A stretch of 64,000 nucleotides of DNA from positions 6,944,001 to 7,008,000 of the forward strand of contig NZ_JADBEB010000001.1 in assembly GCF_014874095.1 (NCBI RefSeq). Reading direction: 5' to 3'. Both the position numbers and the translations under genes were made by a program. The notes beneath the pieces were generated by a model. That model was given only the letters and a program-made list of their open reading frames with translations, made no database searches and was not told where the DNA came from. This stretch comes from Plantactinospora soyae (GTDB taxonomy: Bacteria; Actinomycetota; Actinomycetes; Mycobacteriales; Micromonosporaceae). This document shows positions 19,328 through 31,103 of this stretch, piece after piece (the stretch's first letter is position 1; each line of letters starts with the position of its first letter).

Positions 19328-20269
19328 TCAGCCGGCATCCGGTGTTCTGGCCAGCCACAGTCGGAGAAGGTCCCGGCGACGCTCCCGCTCCGGATGGTCC
19401 TCGTATCCGGTCCGGCTGTGCAGGACGACGTGGTTGTTGAGGAACTGCATGTCGCCGGTGCGCAGGTCCATGGTGAGCCTGAACCGGGGGTCGTCGTGGA
19501 GCCGGTCGAGGGCTTCCATCGCCGCGACCTGCGCCGGGCGCAGCGGCGGTACGTGGGCCGCGCGCTGGACGGAGCGCATGTAGTCCGGCCCGTAGTAGAC
19601 GGAGAGTCCGCCCTCGGTGTCGACGGTGTAGACCGGTCGTTGGAAGAAGCTGTCCGGGCCGTCGCCGGAGCGCCGGTCGTGCCACCACGGCTGGTAGAGC
19701 ACCTGCGCCAGGTCGGGACGGGTACGCGCGATCTCGTCGTGTACCGCGACCGAGCTGACGATCGTGCTGAGCCCGCCGGACCGGGCCGGTCGGATGCACA
19801 GCAGGGCGACGACGTCGGTCGGGTCGGCGTGGAACCCGAGGCGGTGGGGGTGCTGGTAGCTGCGGCTCGTCGGGTGGGTCGGATCGACGCCCTCGTCGCG
19901 TACGTGGCGCAGTGGCGCGCCATCCGGCCCCTGCGGCACCAGCCTGCCGACGTAGCCGGCGATGCCCAGCGCGATGATCTCGCACTGCCGCTCGGTGAGC
20001 CGGGCGACCGGCACGTCCTGGACGAGAGCGACTCCGGGACCGTCGGTCACCGTCGCGGCGAGTCGGTCGAGTTCGGGGCCGAGCGTCGGCAGGGGGAAAT
20101 CCGTCCGGGCGATGGCGCCCGGCGCGACCTGCGACGCCTCGACGGCGGCGAGCGCGGCGAGCAGTTCCGCCTGGTGTGCGTCGCCGCACGACAGCCGCCA
20201 CCCCGCGCTGCCGGCCAGCTGGTCGCCACGCCAGCTCGCCGGGCCGGAGACCTGCGCGATCATCGTCAT
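19328..20269 (-). CDS. TauD/TfdA-family Fe(II)/2-oxoglutarate dioxygenase
   Basis: A 313-residue soluble dioxygenase. The iron triad is visible as H147 and D149 in GFHADPTDVV and the distal His in NNHVVLHSRTGYEDH; the following RRRDLLRLWL holds the Arg that binds 2-oxoglutarate. LALVQDVPV and the PxxGxPxRHVRDEG-type segment resemble clavaminate-synthase-like members. ATG 20269 lies behind AGAGGG and is preferred to an upstream ATG at 20299. It follows pabB on the same strand after 150 bases. Family members hydroxylate amino acids or secondary metabolites; the substrate is unknown. Confidence 0.88.
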   Translation of the reverse strand: MTMIAQVSGPASWRGDQLAGSAGWRLSCGDAHQAELLAALAAVEASQVAPGAIARTDFPLPTLGPELDRLAATVTDGPGVALVQDVPVARLTERQCEIIALGIAGYVGRLVPQGPDGAPLRHVRDEGVDPTHPTSRSYQHPHRLGFHADPTDVVALLCIRPARSGGLSTIVSSVAVHDEIARTRPDLAQVLYQPWWHDRRSGDGPDSFFQRPVYTVDTEGGLSVYYGPDYMRSVQRAAHVPPLRPAQVAAMEALDRLHDDPRFRLTMDLRTGDMQFLNNHVVLHSRTGYEDHPERERRRDLLRLWLARTPDAG

Positions 20270-20419
20270 CTCGGCACCCTCTCGTCGGCCGGCGACCACC
20301 GCCGGGCGCTGACCTCAGGATGCCTTCCGAGCGATCCCGCCGTTGACCGCTATGCCGTCGGCGTAACGATTCTTGGCTGCTGCCGGGGGTGGGTCGGGGC
20401 GGCTCGGGTGTCGCGGGTG

Positions 20420-21628
20420 TTACCGGGTGCGGCCGGCCAGCGCGGCCCGGACCGGTCCGGCTTTGGCGGCGGCCTCGGCGACCTCGGCGGCGGGATCGCT
20501 GTCCCAGGTGATTCCGCCGCCGGCCCAGACGTGTACCCGGTCGGCGTCCACGGCGGCGGTCCGGATGGTCAGGCCCAGCTCCATCCGGTCGGGGCCGATC
20601 CAGCCGAGCCCGCCCATGCTGGCGCCCCGGCCGACCGGCTCCAGCGCGGCGATCTGGGCCAGCGCGGCGAGCTTCGGCGCGCCGGTGACCGAGCCGCCGG
20701 GGCAGACCGCCCGGAGCACGTCGGCCAGGCCCTGTCCGTCGGCGAGCGTCGCGGAGACCGTCGACTCGGCCTGCCACAGGTCCGACCAGCGGCGGATCGC
20801 GTAGAGCTCGTCGACCCGGACCGAGCCGGTCCGGGCGATCCGGGCGAGGTCGTTGCGCTCCAGGTCGACGATCATGACGTGTTCGGCGCGTTCCTTGGCG
20901 GATTCGAGCAGTTCCCGCCGGCCCTGGCCGGTCGCCGGTCGGGTGCCCTTGATCGGTCGGGTGAGCACCCGGCCGTCGGCGACCTCGACCAGGGTCTCCG
21001 GGGAGGCGCAGCCGATCGCCCAGCCGGCGCCGGTGAGTACCCCGCCGTAGCGGGCTCCGGGCAGCCGGGTCAGCCGGGTCAGCCCGGGCAGTGGGTTGCC
21101 GGTGTACCGGGCGGCGGCGTGCCCGACGACGTTGACCTGGTAGATGTCCCCCCGGCCGATGGCCTGCCGGGCCAGTTCCACGGCGGTGGCGTGCTGCTGC
21201 GGTGACCAGCTCTCCCGCCACGGCTCCAGCCGCCAGTCGGCCGCGGCGTGCCACGGCGGGGCGGTCCCCTCGCCGGGCCGGCCGTGCCGGTAGACGACCG
21301 CCACCAGGTCGGGGACGTCCGGCGCAGGGCTCGGCGGCCCGGTCGGGAATCCGACCATCCGGGCGCCGGCCGCGGCGGAGACGAACAGGGCCGCGCCGCA
21401 GACCGTGCCGGGCCGGGCGTCGGGGCGGTGCCGGACGGGCCGGGACAGGTCGCGGACCGGCAGGCCGTGTCCGGCGAGGAAGTCTTCGAGCAGCTGGGCG
21501 GGGTCGCCGGCCGAGCCGGTCCAGTACTGCCACCGGTCGTGTTCGACGAGCCCGGGTACGCAGGTGGTCGGCGCTCCCGGCGGCCTGTATGGGAGCGCTT
21601 CCACGACGGACGGTTCGATCTGCCTCAT
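20420..21628 (-). CDS. pabB: Aminodeoxychorismate synthase component I
   Basis: A 402-residue chorismate-binding enzyme. The catalytic domain has RPIKGTRPATG, whose Lys in the PIKGT position is typical of PabB (TrpE has PIAGT), then ERAEHVMIVDLERNDLARIA, VCPGGSVTGAPKLAAL and a C-terminal GGGITWDSDPAAE. It makes 4-amino-4-deoxychorismate from chorismate and ammonia on the way to p-aminobenzoate and folate. No pabA or pabC lies nearby, so the glutaminase partner must be elsewhere. The neighbouring dioxygenase does not by itself show a secondary-metabolite role. Confidence 0.9.
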   Translation of the reverse strand: MRQIEPSVVEALPYRPPGAPTTCVPGLVEHDRWQYWTGSAGDPAQLLEDFLAGHGLPVRDLSRPVRHRPDARPGTVCGAALFVSAAAGARMVGFPTGPPSPAPDVPDLVAVVYRHGRPGEGTAPPWHAAADWRLEPWRESWSPQQHATAVELARQAIGRGDIYQVNVVGHAAARYTGNPLPGLTRLTRLPGARYGGVLTGAGWAIGCASPETLVEVADGRVLTRPIKGTRPATGQGRRELLESAKERAEHVMIVDLERNDLARIARTGSVRVDELYAIRRWSDLWQAESTVSATLADGQGLADVLRAVCPGGSVTGAPKLAALAQIAALEPVGRGASMGGLGWIGPDRMELGLTIRTAAVDADRVHVWAGGGITWDSDPAAEVAEAAAKAGPVRAALAGRTR

Positions 21629-21751
21629 CCGAAGAGTGGATTCTTTCCCGTGCAGACGGATACCCGCTCGTCATCACCGGGGGTGAGGGGGTACCGTCCG
21701 TCACTGGTCATGTGAACCATGCCACAGTGCCCCCATAGTCCGGAGAACCCG

Positions 21752-21952
21752 ATGTGCCAGCACCGACCGACCTGTCCCTCCGCTGAAGCGACCGACCGTG
21801 AGGCCGCCCGCGTGATCGCCTGCTTCCGTGAACAGGGATGGAGCCTGCTCTGCAATGGCGTCATCCTGTTCGAGGACACCGGCGAACTGTTGCCCGACGG
21901 CAGCACGATAGCCCCGCACCGTGGCCCGGCCCGGCACGCCCTGGTCGGCTGA
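21752..21952 (+). CDS. DUF5999 small cysteine-containing protein
   Basis: Sixty-six residues starting MCQHRPTCPSAEATDREAA, then EQGWSLLCNGVILFEDTGEL and LLPDGSTIAPHR. This is the DUF5999 pattern of actinomycetes, with CxHxxxC at the N-terminus and one more Cys in the middle, possibly a metal site. ATG 21752 follows CCGGAGAACC; an ATG at 21719 would add 11 residues that relatives lack. Function unknown. It is divergent from pabB and convergent with gcvP. Confidence 0.8.
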   Translation: MCQHRPTCPSAEATDREAARVIACFREQGWSLLCNGVILFEDTGELLPDGSTIAPHRGPARHALVG

Positions 21953-21964
21953 CCGGTCGCTCAG

Positions 21965-22001
21965 CGTCACCGGCCGCTGTCCGGAACAGCAGCCGGTGAC
22001 G
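21965..22001. terminator. Bidirectional terminator between DUF5999 and gcvP
   Basis: Fifteen-base arms with one mismatch (CGTCACCGGCCGCTG against CAGCAGCCGGTGACG) and a 7-base loop, placed between two convergent stop codons. It can serve both genes. Confidence 0.75.
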
Positions 22002-22013
22002 AGTCGTCCCTGG

Positions 22014-24893
<2,880 letters not shown>

Positions 24894-24960
24894 GGGGGCA
24901 CTCCCGGGCGAGGTCGACGCTGCAACCTCCCCCTCTGTCACGCCCCGCGACGTCGCGCAG

Positions 24961-25070
24961 CGCTCCACAGTCGCCTGCCCACGGGCTCCTTTTGCCTGAG
25001 AGGTTCCGGGGAGGATTTGCCCCTTCGGCGCCGCCTGTGCAGTTGCCTGGCGGTCTCTCGCTCGTGAGTG
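24961..25070 (-). promoter_or_regulatory. Glycine riboswitch upstream of gcvP
   Basis: Reading the minus strand, the leader holds the conserved aptamer blocks in order: GAGCGAGAGACC (about 25064-25051), GCCGAAGGGGCAA (25029-25017), a CCTCCCC/GGAACC hairpin, then CTCTCAGGCAAAAGGA (25003-24987). A GTGGGCAGGCGACTGTGGAG stretch follows, as in the closing region of gcv leaders. One aptamer is clear; no complete second aptamer is visible. It should switch gcvP on when glycine is high. Confidence 0.9.
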
Positions 25071-25312
25071 TTATCGGCGCTGGCAACGGTACCAGCGATC
25101 GGGTTTCGTCCGAATTTCGGCCGGGCCGGAATGGATCATCGTTCGCCCCGGCGTCGGTGACCGCCGACGGCGGGGCGGCGGCCGGAACGTCCCCGGCCCG
25201 TACAGGCGGAACCGGTTAAGCCGGAGTCGGCGCCCGGCGGGGCTGACCGGCGCACGCTCATGTCGTGAAAAGGCAGCTCATCGTCGCGGCGGCAGCTATC
25301 GTCCACCGTCTA

Positions 25313-25341
25313 TTGACTCTGAACCGGTTCGGTGTTGTTAT
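25313..25341 (+). promoter_or_regulatory. Probable promoter and operator of the peptide ABC operon
   Basis: TTGACT (25313-25318) and TGTTAT (25336-25341) are 17 bases apart. The spacer contains the palindrome GAACCGGTTC (25321-25330), a likely repressor site. The rest of the 330-base gap between the riboswitch and the first ABC gene shows no gene. Confidence 0.45.
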
Positions 25342-25404
25342 CGATCTCACGTTCCCCGGACACCGCGTCGAAATCCGCCCGAAATTCCCGACCGGGAGGC
25401 ACCG

Positions 25405-27084
25405 ATGAGATCCCCCCTCGCCCGCCGGCTGCTCGCCGCGCTGGCCACCGCCACGCTGGTCGTCGGCGGTGCCGCCGGCTGCGGCGACGACGGCGACGCA
25501 GACGGCTCCGGTACGGCCGAGGGCAAGATCATCAACGTCTTCTCCGGGGCGAACGCGGGCTTCGTGCCGAACTTCAACCCGTTCTCCCAGAACAGCGTCG
25601 CCGGCACCCACAGCGTGCTCTACGAGGCGCTGCTCTACTTCAACGGCGCCCGGGCCGACGACGTGCAGCCGCAGCTCGCCACCGGCTACGAGTTCGCCGA
25701 CAACGGCCGGACGCTGAACCTCACCGTCCGGGACGGGGTGAAGTGGAGCGACGGCACGCCGTTCACCGCCGAGGACGTCGCCTTCACCTTCAACCTGATC
25801 CGGGACCACCAGAAGATCAACCACAACGGCCTGCCCATCGTCGAGGCCGTCGCCGCCGACCCGACGCACGTCTCGATCAAGTTCAGCCAGGGCGTCTACA
25901 CCCGGCTCAACCTGATCGCCGGCCGGATCTACATCGTGCCCAAGCACCTGTGGTCGGCCATCGCCGACCCGTCCGCCTTCACCAACGAGAAGCCGGTCGC
26001 CACCGGGGCGTTCACGGTGGCCTCGTTCAGCCAGCAGAACTACGTCTTCGAGCGGAACCCGAACTACTGGGAGGCCGGCAAGCCGAAGATCAAGGGCCTG
26101 CGGTTCCACCAGTTCGCCAGCGCGGACAGCGCGATCGCGGCGCTCGGCGCCGGCCAGCTCGACTGGGCCGGCTCGTTCATCGCCGACATCGACAAGCAGT
26201 ACGTCAGCCGGGACCCCGAACACAACAAGTACCTCAACGAGTCGCAGCTCTACCTGACCAACCTGATCCCCAACCTGGACAAGGCGCCGTTCAACAGCGT
26301 CGCGGTCCGCAAGGCGGTCAGTCTCGCCCTGGACCGCGACCAGATCATCAAGCTGGCCTTCTCCGGGTACGGCAAGCACGCCAGCCCCGCCCAGCTGCCC
26401 CGGCCACTCTGGGACGACTACATCAAGCCGGAGTACAAGGACCGCAAACTGGAGTTCGACCCGGCCCGCGCGGAGCAGACCCTGCAACAGGACGGCTGGA
26501 CCAAGGGCGCCGACGGGATCTACGCCAAGGCCGGCCGGCGGCTGTCGTTCACCGTCAAGGTGGTGCAGGGCTACAACGACTACATCTCCGCGCTGCAGAT
26601 CATGACCCAGGCACTGAAGTCGGTCGGGATCGAGATGAAGACCCAGGAGGTCTCCTTCACCGCCTTCTCCACCGACCAGCAGACCGGCGACTTCGACATG
26701 ATCATCACCAACCTGTACAGCGAGGGCACCGCGTACAGCTGGTACAGCCGCGGGTTCGCCAGCAAGACCACCGCCCCGCTGGGTCAGCAGGCCGGCTCCA
26801 ACTACGGCCGCTACCGCAACCCGAGCGTCGACGCCGCCCTGCTGGTCATGGAGAACACCCCGCCGGACCAGAAGGACGCGCTGCGGGCCGAACTGTTCAA
26901 GATCCAGGACGTACTGGTCGAGGAGCTGCCGTACATCCCGATCCAGCAGTCGAGTTCACTGATCGAGTACCGCACCGAGAACATCTCGAACTTCCCCACC
27001 GAGCAGAACCACTACGCGCTGACCACCCCGTACAACGGGCCGGACATGGGCATCGTGGCCAAGAACCTGCTTCCGGCCGGCTGA
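25405..27084 (+). CDS. Peptide ABC transporter substrate-binding lipoprotein
   Basis: A 559-residue family 5 (DppA/OppA-type) solute-binding protein. The lipoprotein signal is RRLLAALATATLVVGGAAGC with the lipobox Cys at about residue 31, so it is anchored on the outer face of the membrane. Family marks are VLYEALLYFNG, LRDGVKWSDGTPFTAEDVAFTFNLI and VRKAVSLALDRDQI. It is the first of five genes on + with gaps of 7 and 1 bases and then overlaps, clearly one operon. Ligand specificity (di-/oligopeptide or another oligomer) cannot be read from the sequence. Confidence 0.93.
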   Translation: MRSPLARRLLAALATATLVVGGAAGCGDDGDADGSGTAEGKIINVFSGANAGFVPNFNPFSQNSVAGTHSVLYEALLYFNGARADDVQPQLATGYEFADNGRTLNLTVRDGVKWSDGTPFTAEDVAFTFNLIRDHQKINHNGLPIVEAVAADPTHVSIKFSQGVYTRLNLIAGRIYIVPKHLWSAIADPSAFTNEKPVATGAFTVASFSQQNYVFERNPNYWEAGKPKIKGLRFHQFASADSAIAALGAGQLDWAGSFIADIDKQYVSRDPEHNKYLNESQLYLTNLIPNLDKAPFNSVAVRKAVSLALDRDQIIKLAFSGYGKHASPAQLPRPLWDDYIKPEYKDRKLEFDPARAEQTLQQDGWTKGADGIYAKAGRRLSFTVKVVQGYNDYISALQIMTQALKSVGIEMKTQEVSFTAFSTDQQTGDFDMIITNLYSEGTAYSWYSRGFASKTTAPLGQQAGSNYGRYRNPSVDAALLVMENTPPDQKDALRAELFKIQDVLVEELPYIPIQQSSSLIEYRTENISNFPTEQNHYALTTPYNGPDMGIVAKNLLPAG

Positions 27085-27091
27085 GCGCCCG

Positions 27092-28075
27092 ATGCGCTAC
27101 CTGCGGCGCAAGGCGCTGTTCTACCTGGTCGCCGTCTGGGCGGCGGTCACCCTCAACTTCCTCATCCCCCGGCTGATCAAGGGCAACCCGGTCGACGCCG
27201 TCCTGGCCAAGACCCAGAACATGACGCCGATGTCGCCGGAGGCCCGGCGGGCCCTGGAGCTGCAGTTCGGGGTCTCCGACGACCCGCTGTGGCAGCAGTA
27301 TTTCGGCTACCTCGGCAACCTGCTGCGCGGCGAGTTCGGGCTGTCGGTCAGCTACTACCCGACGCCGGTGGCGAAGGTGCTCAGCCAGAGCCTGCCCTGG
27401 ACGGTGGTGATGGTCGGGCTGGCCACCGTGCTCAGCGTGCTGCTCGGGATCACCCTCGGCATGCTTGCCGGCTGGCGCCGGGGCACCTGGCTGGACGCGC
27501 TGGTGCCGACCACCACCTTCCTGGCCGCCATCCCGTACTTCTGGCTCGCCCTGGTGCTGCTCTACGTGCTGGCCGGGATCCTCGGCTGGTTCCCGCTCAA
27601 CAGCGGCTACAGCTACGAGACCACCATCGGGTTCAACTGGCCGTTCCTGCGCAGCGCCGTCTACCACGGCATCCTGCCGGCGGCCTCGATCGTGGTCGCC
27701 TCGGTCGCCGGCTGGTTGCTCGGGATGCGGAACATGATGGTCTCCACGATGGCCGAGGACTACGTGGTGACCGCCGAGGCCAAGGGACTCCGCCCCCGCC
27801 GCATCATGATCCAGTACGCGGCCCGCAACGCCGTACTGCCCAGCGTCGCCGGCTTCGCCATCACCCTCGGCTTCGTGGTCAGCGGCTCCATCGCCACCGA
27901 GATCGTCTTCTCCTACCCCGGCATCGGGATGAACCTGGTCGCCGCCGTCGCCAACGCCGACTATCCGCTGCTGCAGGGCATCTTCCTGGTCATCTCCCTC
28001 GCGGTGCTCGGCGCCAACTTCGTCGTCGACCTGCTCTACGCCCTGATCGATCCCCGGACCCGGCAGGCCGGCTGA
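27092..28075 (+). CDS. Peptide ABC transporter permease (DppB-type)
   Basis: A 327-residue membrane protein with the six-helix DppB/OppB layout: the N-terminal helix FYLVAVWAAVTLNFLIPRL, the periplasmic region ending LRGEFGLSVSYYPTPV, and the EAA loop AEDYVVTAEAKGLRPRRIMIQYAARNAVLP that contacts the ATPases. It begins seven bases after the binding-protein gene and ends one base before the second permease. Confidence 0.93.
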   Translation: MRYLRRKALFYLVAVWAAVTLNFLIPRLIKGNPVDAVLAKTQNMTPMSPEARRALELQFGVSDDPLWQQYFGYLGNLLRGEFGLSVSYYPTPVAKVLSQSLPWTVVMVGLATVLSVLLGITLGMLAGWRRGTWLDALVPTTTFLAAIPYFWLALVLLYVLAGILGWFPLNSGYSYETTIGFNWPFLRSAVYHGILPAASIVVASVAGWLLGMRNMMVSTMAEDYVVTAEAKGLRPRRIMIQYAARNAVLPSVAGFAITLGFVVSGSIATEIVFSYPGIGMNLVAAVANADYPLLQGIFLVISLAVLGANFVVDLLYALIDPRTRQAG

Positions 28076-28076
28076 G

Positions 28077-29003
28077 ATGGCGACCATCGAGACCCAGCAC
28101 GACGTCACCGGCGAGGTGGTACCCGGCGTGGTGGTGCCGACCGGCCGACCCCGCTGGCGTGGCCTGCTGCACTCCCGCAAGCTGGTGACCGGACTCGGCA
28201 TCGTCGGGTTCTTCGGCCTGGTCGCCGTCGTCGGCCCACTGCTGGTCGGCGACCCGCAGCTGGTCAGCGACGACCGGCTGCTCGGGCCGTCCGCCGCGCA
28301 CCTGCTCGGCACCACCAACACCGGCCAGGACGTGTTCCGGCAACTGGTCGTCGCCACCCGCGGCTCGATGGTCGTCGGACTCGTCGTCGGTGTCCTCGCC
28401 ACCGTGGTCTCGGTGCTGGTCGGCGTCGTCGGAGGCTACGCCGGCGGCCACACCGACGAGGGACTCTCCCTGTTCAGCAACGTCTTCCTGGTGCTACCCG
28501 GACTGCCGCTGGTGGTCCTGATCACCGACTACGTGCAGACCCGGGGGGCGCTGGCCATCGCGCTGATCGTCTCGATCACCGCCTGGGCCGGCTCGGCCCG
28601 GGTGCTGCGGGCCCAGACCCTGTCGCTGCGCTCACGCGACTACGTCGACGCGGCGCGGGTCAGCGGCGAACCCGGCTGGCGGATCATCACCTTCGAGATC
28701 CTGCCCAACCTGCTGCCGCTGATCGCCGCCCAGTTCGTCTTCGCCGTCATCGGCGGCATCCTCACCGAGGCCGCCCTCGCCTTCCTCGGCCTCGGCGGCG
28801 CCGGCTCCTGGGGCACCATGCTCTACTTCGCGCAGAACTCGCAGGCCCTCTCCCTGGGCGCCTGGTGGTGGTTCGTGCCACCCGGGCTGGCCATCGCCCT
28901 GGTCGGCGCCGGACTCGCGTTGATCAACTTCAGTCTCGACGAGCTGATCAACCCCCGGCTGCGGGTCGCCCGCCGCGACCGCCGGACCGGACGTGCCCGA
29001 TGA
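28077..29003 (+). CDS. Peptide ABC transporter permease (DppC-type)
   Basis: A 308-residue DppC/OppC-type permease. After a short cytoplasmic N-terminus come the helix LVTGLGIVGFFGLVAVVGPLLV, the HLLGTTNTGQDVFRQLVVATRGSM motif of the subfamily and the EAA loop RSRDYVDAARVSGEPGWRIITFEILPNLLP. Its stop overlaps the start of the next gene by four bases (ATGA), which indicates translational coupling with the ATPase subunit. Confidence 0.93.
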   Translation: MATIETQHDVTGEVVPGVVVPTGRPRWRGLLHSRKLVTGLGIVGFFGLVAVVGPLLVGDPQLVSDDRLLGPSAAHLLGTTNTGQDVFRQLVVATRGSMVVGLVVGVLATVVSVLVGVVGGYAGGHTDEGLSLFSNVFLVLPGLPLVVLITDYVQTRGALAIALIVSITAWAGSARVLRAQTLSLRSRDYVDAARVSGEPGWRIITFEILPNLLPLIAAQFVFAVIGGILTEAALAFLGLGGAGSWGTMLYFAQNSQALSLGAWWWFVPPGLAIALVGAGLALINFSLDELINPRLRVARRDRRTGRAR

Positions 29004-30148
29004 CGGTCGGGCCGGCGCCGGCCGGCGACACCGTGCTGTCGGTACGCGGCCTGAACGTCGTCTACGACGGCCCGACACCGGTACAGGCCGTCCGGGACGT
29101 CAGCTTCGACCTGGCCCGGGGCGAGGTGCTCGGCATCGCCGGGGAGAGCGGCTGCGGCAAGTCCACCCTCGCGTACGCGATGACCCGGCTGCTCAAACCG
29201 CCGGGCCGGCTCGTCTCCGGCGAGGTCGTCTTCCACCCCGACGACGGCCCCCCGGTCGACCTGTCGACACTGCACGGCGAGCACCTGCGCCGGTTCCGGT
29301 GGAACCGGGTCGCGATGGTCTTCCAGGGCGCGATGAACGCCCTCAACCCGGTGCTGTCGGTACGCCGGCAACTCGCCGACGTCTTCACCGCGCACCGCCC
29401 CGAACTGCGCCGCCGCGAGCGCGAGGAGCGCTGCCGGGAACTGCTCGACCTCGTCGGCATCGGTCCCGAGCGGCTCTCGTCGTACCCGCACGAACTCTCC
29501 GGCGGGATGCGCCAACGGGTGCTGATCGCGATGGCGATGGCGCTGCGACCCGACGTGCTCGTGATGGACGAGCCGACCACCGCGCTCGACGTCGTCGTGC
29601 AACGCGACATCCTGGAGGAGGTCGACCGGCTGCGGGCCCGGTTCGGTTTCGCGGTCGTGTTCATCACCCACGACCTGTCCCTGCTGCTGGAGATCAGCGA
29701 CCGGCTGGCCGTCATGTACGGCGGCCGGATCGTCGAGTACGGTCGCGCCGCCGACATCCACACCGCCGCGCACCACCCGTACACCGTCGGCCTGCTGCGC
29801 TCGTTTCCGAGCCTGCGCGGCCCGAGGACGGTCCTGCACGGCATCCCGGGAACCCCGCCGGACCTGTCCCGGCCCCCGCCCGGCTGCCCGTTCACGGCCC
29901 GCTGCCCGTACGTCCTCGACGCCTGCCACCGGATCGACCCGGCCCTGCGACCGGCCGGTACCGGCCCGGCGACCAGCCAGGTCGCCTGCCTGCACTACGA
30001 CCCGGCGCTGCGGCCCGACGGTCCACCGCCGGCACTGCGGGCCGGCCGGTTCGACCCCGAACCCGAACCCGACCCGCCACCGGCGGCGACAGTTGACGAA
30101 CCAGAGGCAGGGCCGGATGACCACGCTGACCGTCGACCATCTGAGTAA
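29000..30148 (+). CDS. Peptide ABC transporter ATPase (DppD-type)
   Basis: A 382-residue ABC ATPase: Walker A GESGCGKST, Q-loop in VFQGAMNALNPV, signature ELSGGMRQR, Walker B VLVMDEPTTALD, H-loop ITHDLSLL. The C-terminal oligopeptide extension has GCPFTARCPYVLDAC, which in relatives holds a cysteine cluster. Starting at ATG 29000 gives MTVGPAP and the four-base overlap with the permease gene. Its 3' end overlaps the next gene by 32 bases. The last 45 residues are Pro-rich and variable. Confidence 0.92.
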   Translation: MTVGPAPAGDTVLSVRGLNVVYDGPTPVQAVRDVSFDLARGEVLGIAGESGCGKSTLAYAMTRLLKPPGRLVSGEVVFHPDDGPPVDLSTLHGEHLRRFRWNRVAMVFQGAMNALNPVLSVRRQLADVFTAHRPELRRREREERCRELLDLVGIGPERLSSYPHELSGGMRQRVLIAMAMALRPDVLVMDEPTTALDVVVQRDILEEVDRLRARFGFAVVFITHDLSLLLEISDRLAVMYGGRIVEYGRAADIHTAAHHPYTVGLLRSFPSLRGPRTVLHGIPGTPPDLSRPPPGCPFTARCPYVLDACHRIDPALRPAGTGPATSQVACLHYDPALRPDGPPPALRAGRFDPEPEPDPPPAATVDEPEAGPDDHADRRPSE

Positions 30149-31082
30149 ACACTTCCCGCTGCGTGACGGGCGGCGGCGCCGGACGCTGCGCGCGGTCGAC
30201 GACGTCTCCTTCGAACTGCGGTCCGGGCAGACGGTCGCGCTGGTCGGCGAGAGCGGCAGCGGCAAGTCGACGATCGCCCGGATGCTGGTCCGGCTGACGA
30301 CGCCGACCGGTGGCCAGATCCGGCTCGACGGGATGCCGGTGCGGGCGGACCGGCGGGCGGTACGCCGCTACCGGCGCGACGTGCAGATGGTGTTCCAGGA
30401 CCCGTTCGGATCGCTGAACCCCGCACACACGGTGGAGTACCACCTGCGCCGGCCACTGCGGCTGCACGGGGTGGCCCGCGGCCCCGGCGAGATCCGCGCC
30501 GCCGTACGCGACCTGCTGACCCGGGTCAATCTCACCCCGGCCGACCAGGTGGCCCACCGGCTGCCGCACGAGCTGTCCGGCGGGCAGCGGCAGCGGGTCG
30601 CGATCGCCCGCGCGCTCGCGCCCCGGCCCCGGATCCTGCTCGCCGACGAGCCGGTGTCGATGCTGGACGTGTCGATCCGGCTGGAGATCCTCAACCTGAT
30701 CGACCGGCTCAAGCGGGAGGAGGAACTTGCGGTCCTGTACGTGACCCACGACCTGGCCACCGCCCGCTACTTCGCCTCGTCGATCATGGTGCTGTACCGG
30801 GGACAGGTGGTCGAGTCCGGTCCCAGCGACGAGGTGATCCTGCGCCCGGCGCATCCGTACACCCAGTTGCTGGCCTCGGCCGCGCCCGACCCGGGCAGCC
30901 CCCGCACGGTGACCCCCGGCGGCATGCGGGCGCTGCGCGGCGGGCAGCAGCCCTCGACCACCGACACCGGCTGCCTGTTCCGGGACCGCTGCCCCGCCGC
31001 GATGGACGTCTGCCGCACCCCGGTGCCGGAGTTCGACGTCGCCGCCGGGCACATGGCCCGGTGCTGGCTGCGGCAGCCCTGA
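30117..31082 (+). CDS. Peptide ABC transporter ATPase (DppF-type)
   Basis: A 321-residue ABC ATPase: Walker A GESGSGKST, Q-loop VFQDPFGSLNPAHT, signature ELSGGQRQRVAIARAL, Walker B ILLADEPVSMLD, H-loop VTHDLATA and the C-terminal GCLFRDRCPAAMDVC. It is the second ATPase that pairs with the DppD-type subunit. ATG 30117 has AGAGGCAGGG upstream and is preferred over 30093. It is the last gene of the operon; a minus-strand carbonic anhydrase gene ends 21 bases beyond. Confidence 0.92.
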   Translation: MTTLTVDHLSKHFPLRDGRRRRTLRAVDDVSFELRSGQTVALVGESGSGKSTIARMLVRLTTPTGGQIRLDGMPVRADRRAVRRYRRDVQMVFQDPFGSLNPAHTVEYHLRRPLRLHGVARGPGEIRAAVRDLLTRVNLTPADQVAHRLPHELSGGQRQRVAIARALAPRPRILLADEPVSMLDVSIRLEILNLIDRLKREEELAVLYVTHDLATARYFASSIMVLYRGQVVESGPSDEVILRPAHPYTQLLASAAPDPGSPRTVTPGGMRALRGGQQPSTTDTGCLFRDRCPAAMDVCRTPVPEFDVAAGHMARCWLRQP

Positions 31083-31103
31083 ACGTCGCCGGCCCGCGTC
31101 GGT

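Noticed and set aside
19328-21628. pabB plus dioxygenase as a secondary-metabolite cluster
   Set aside because: No synthase, tailoring or export genes adjoin them; folate supply explains pabB without it.
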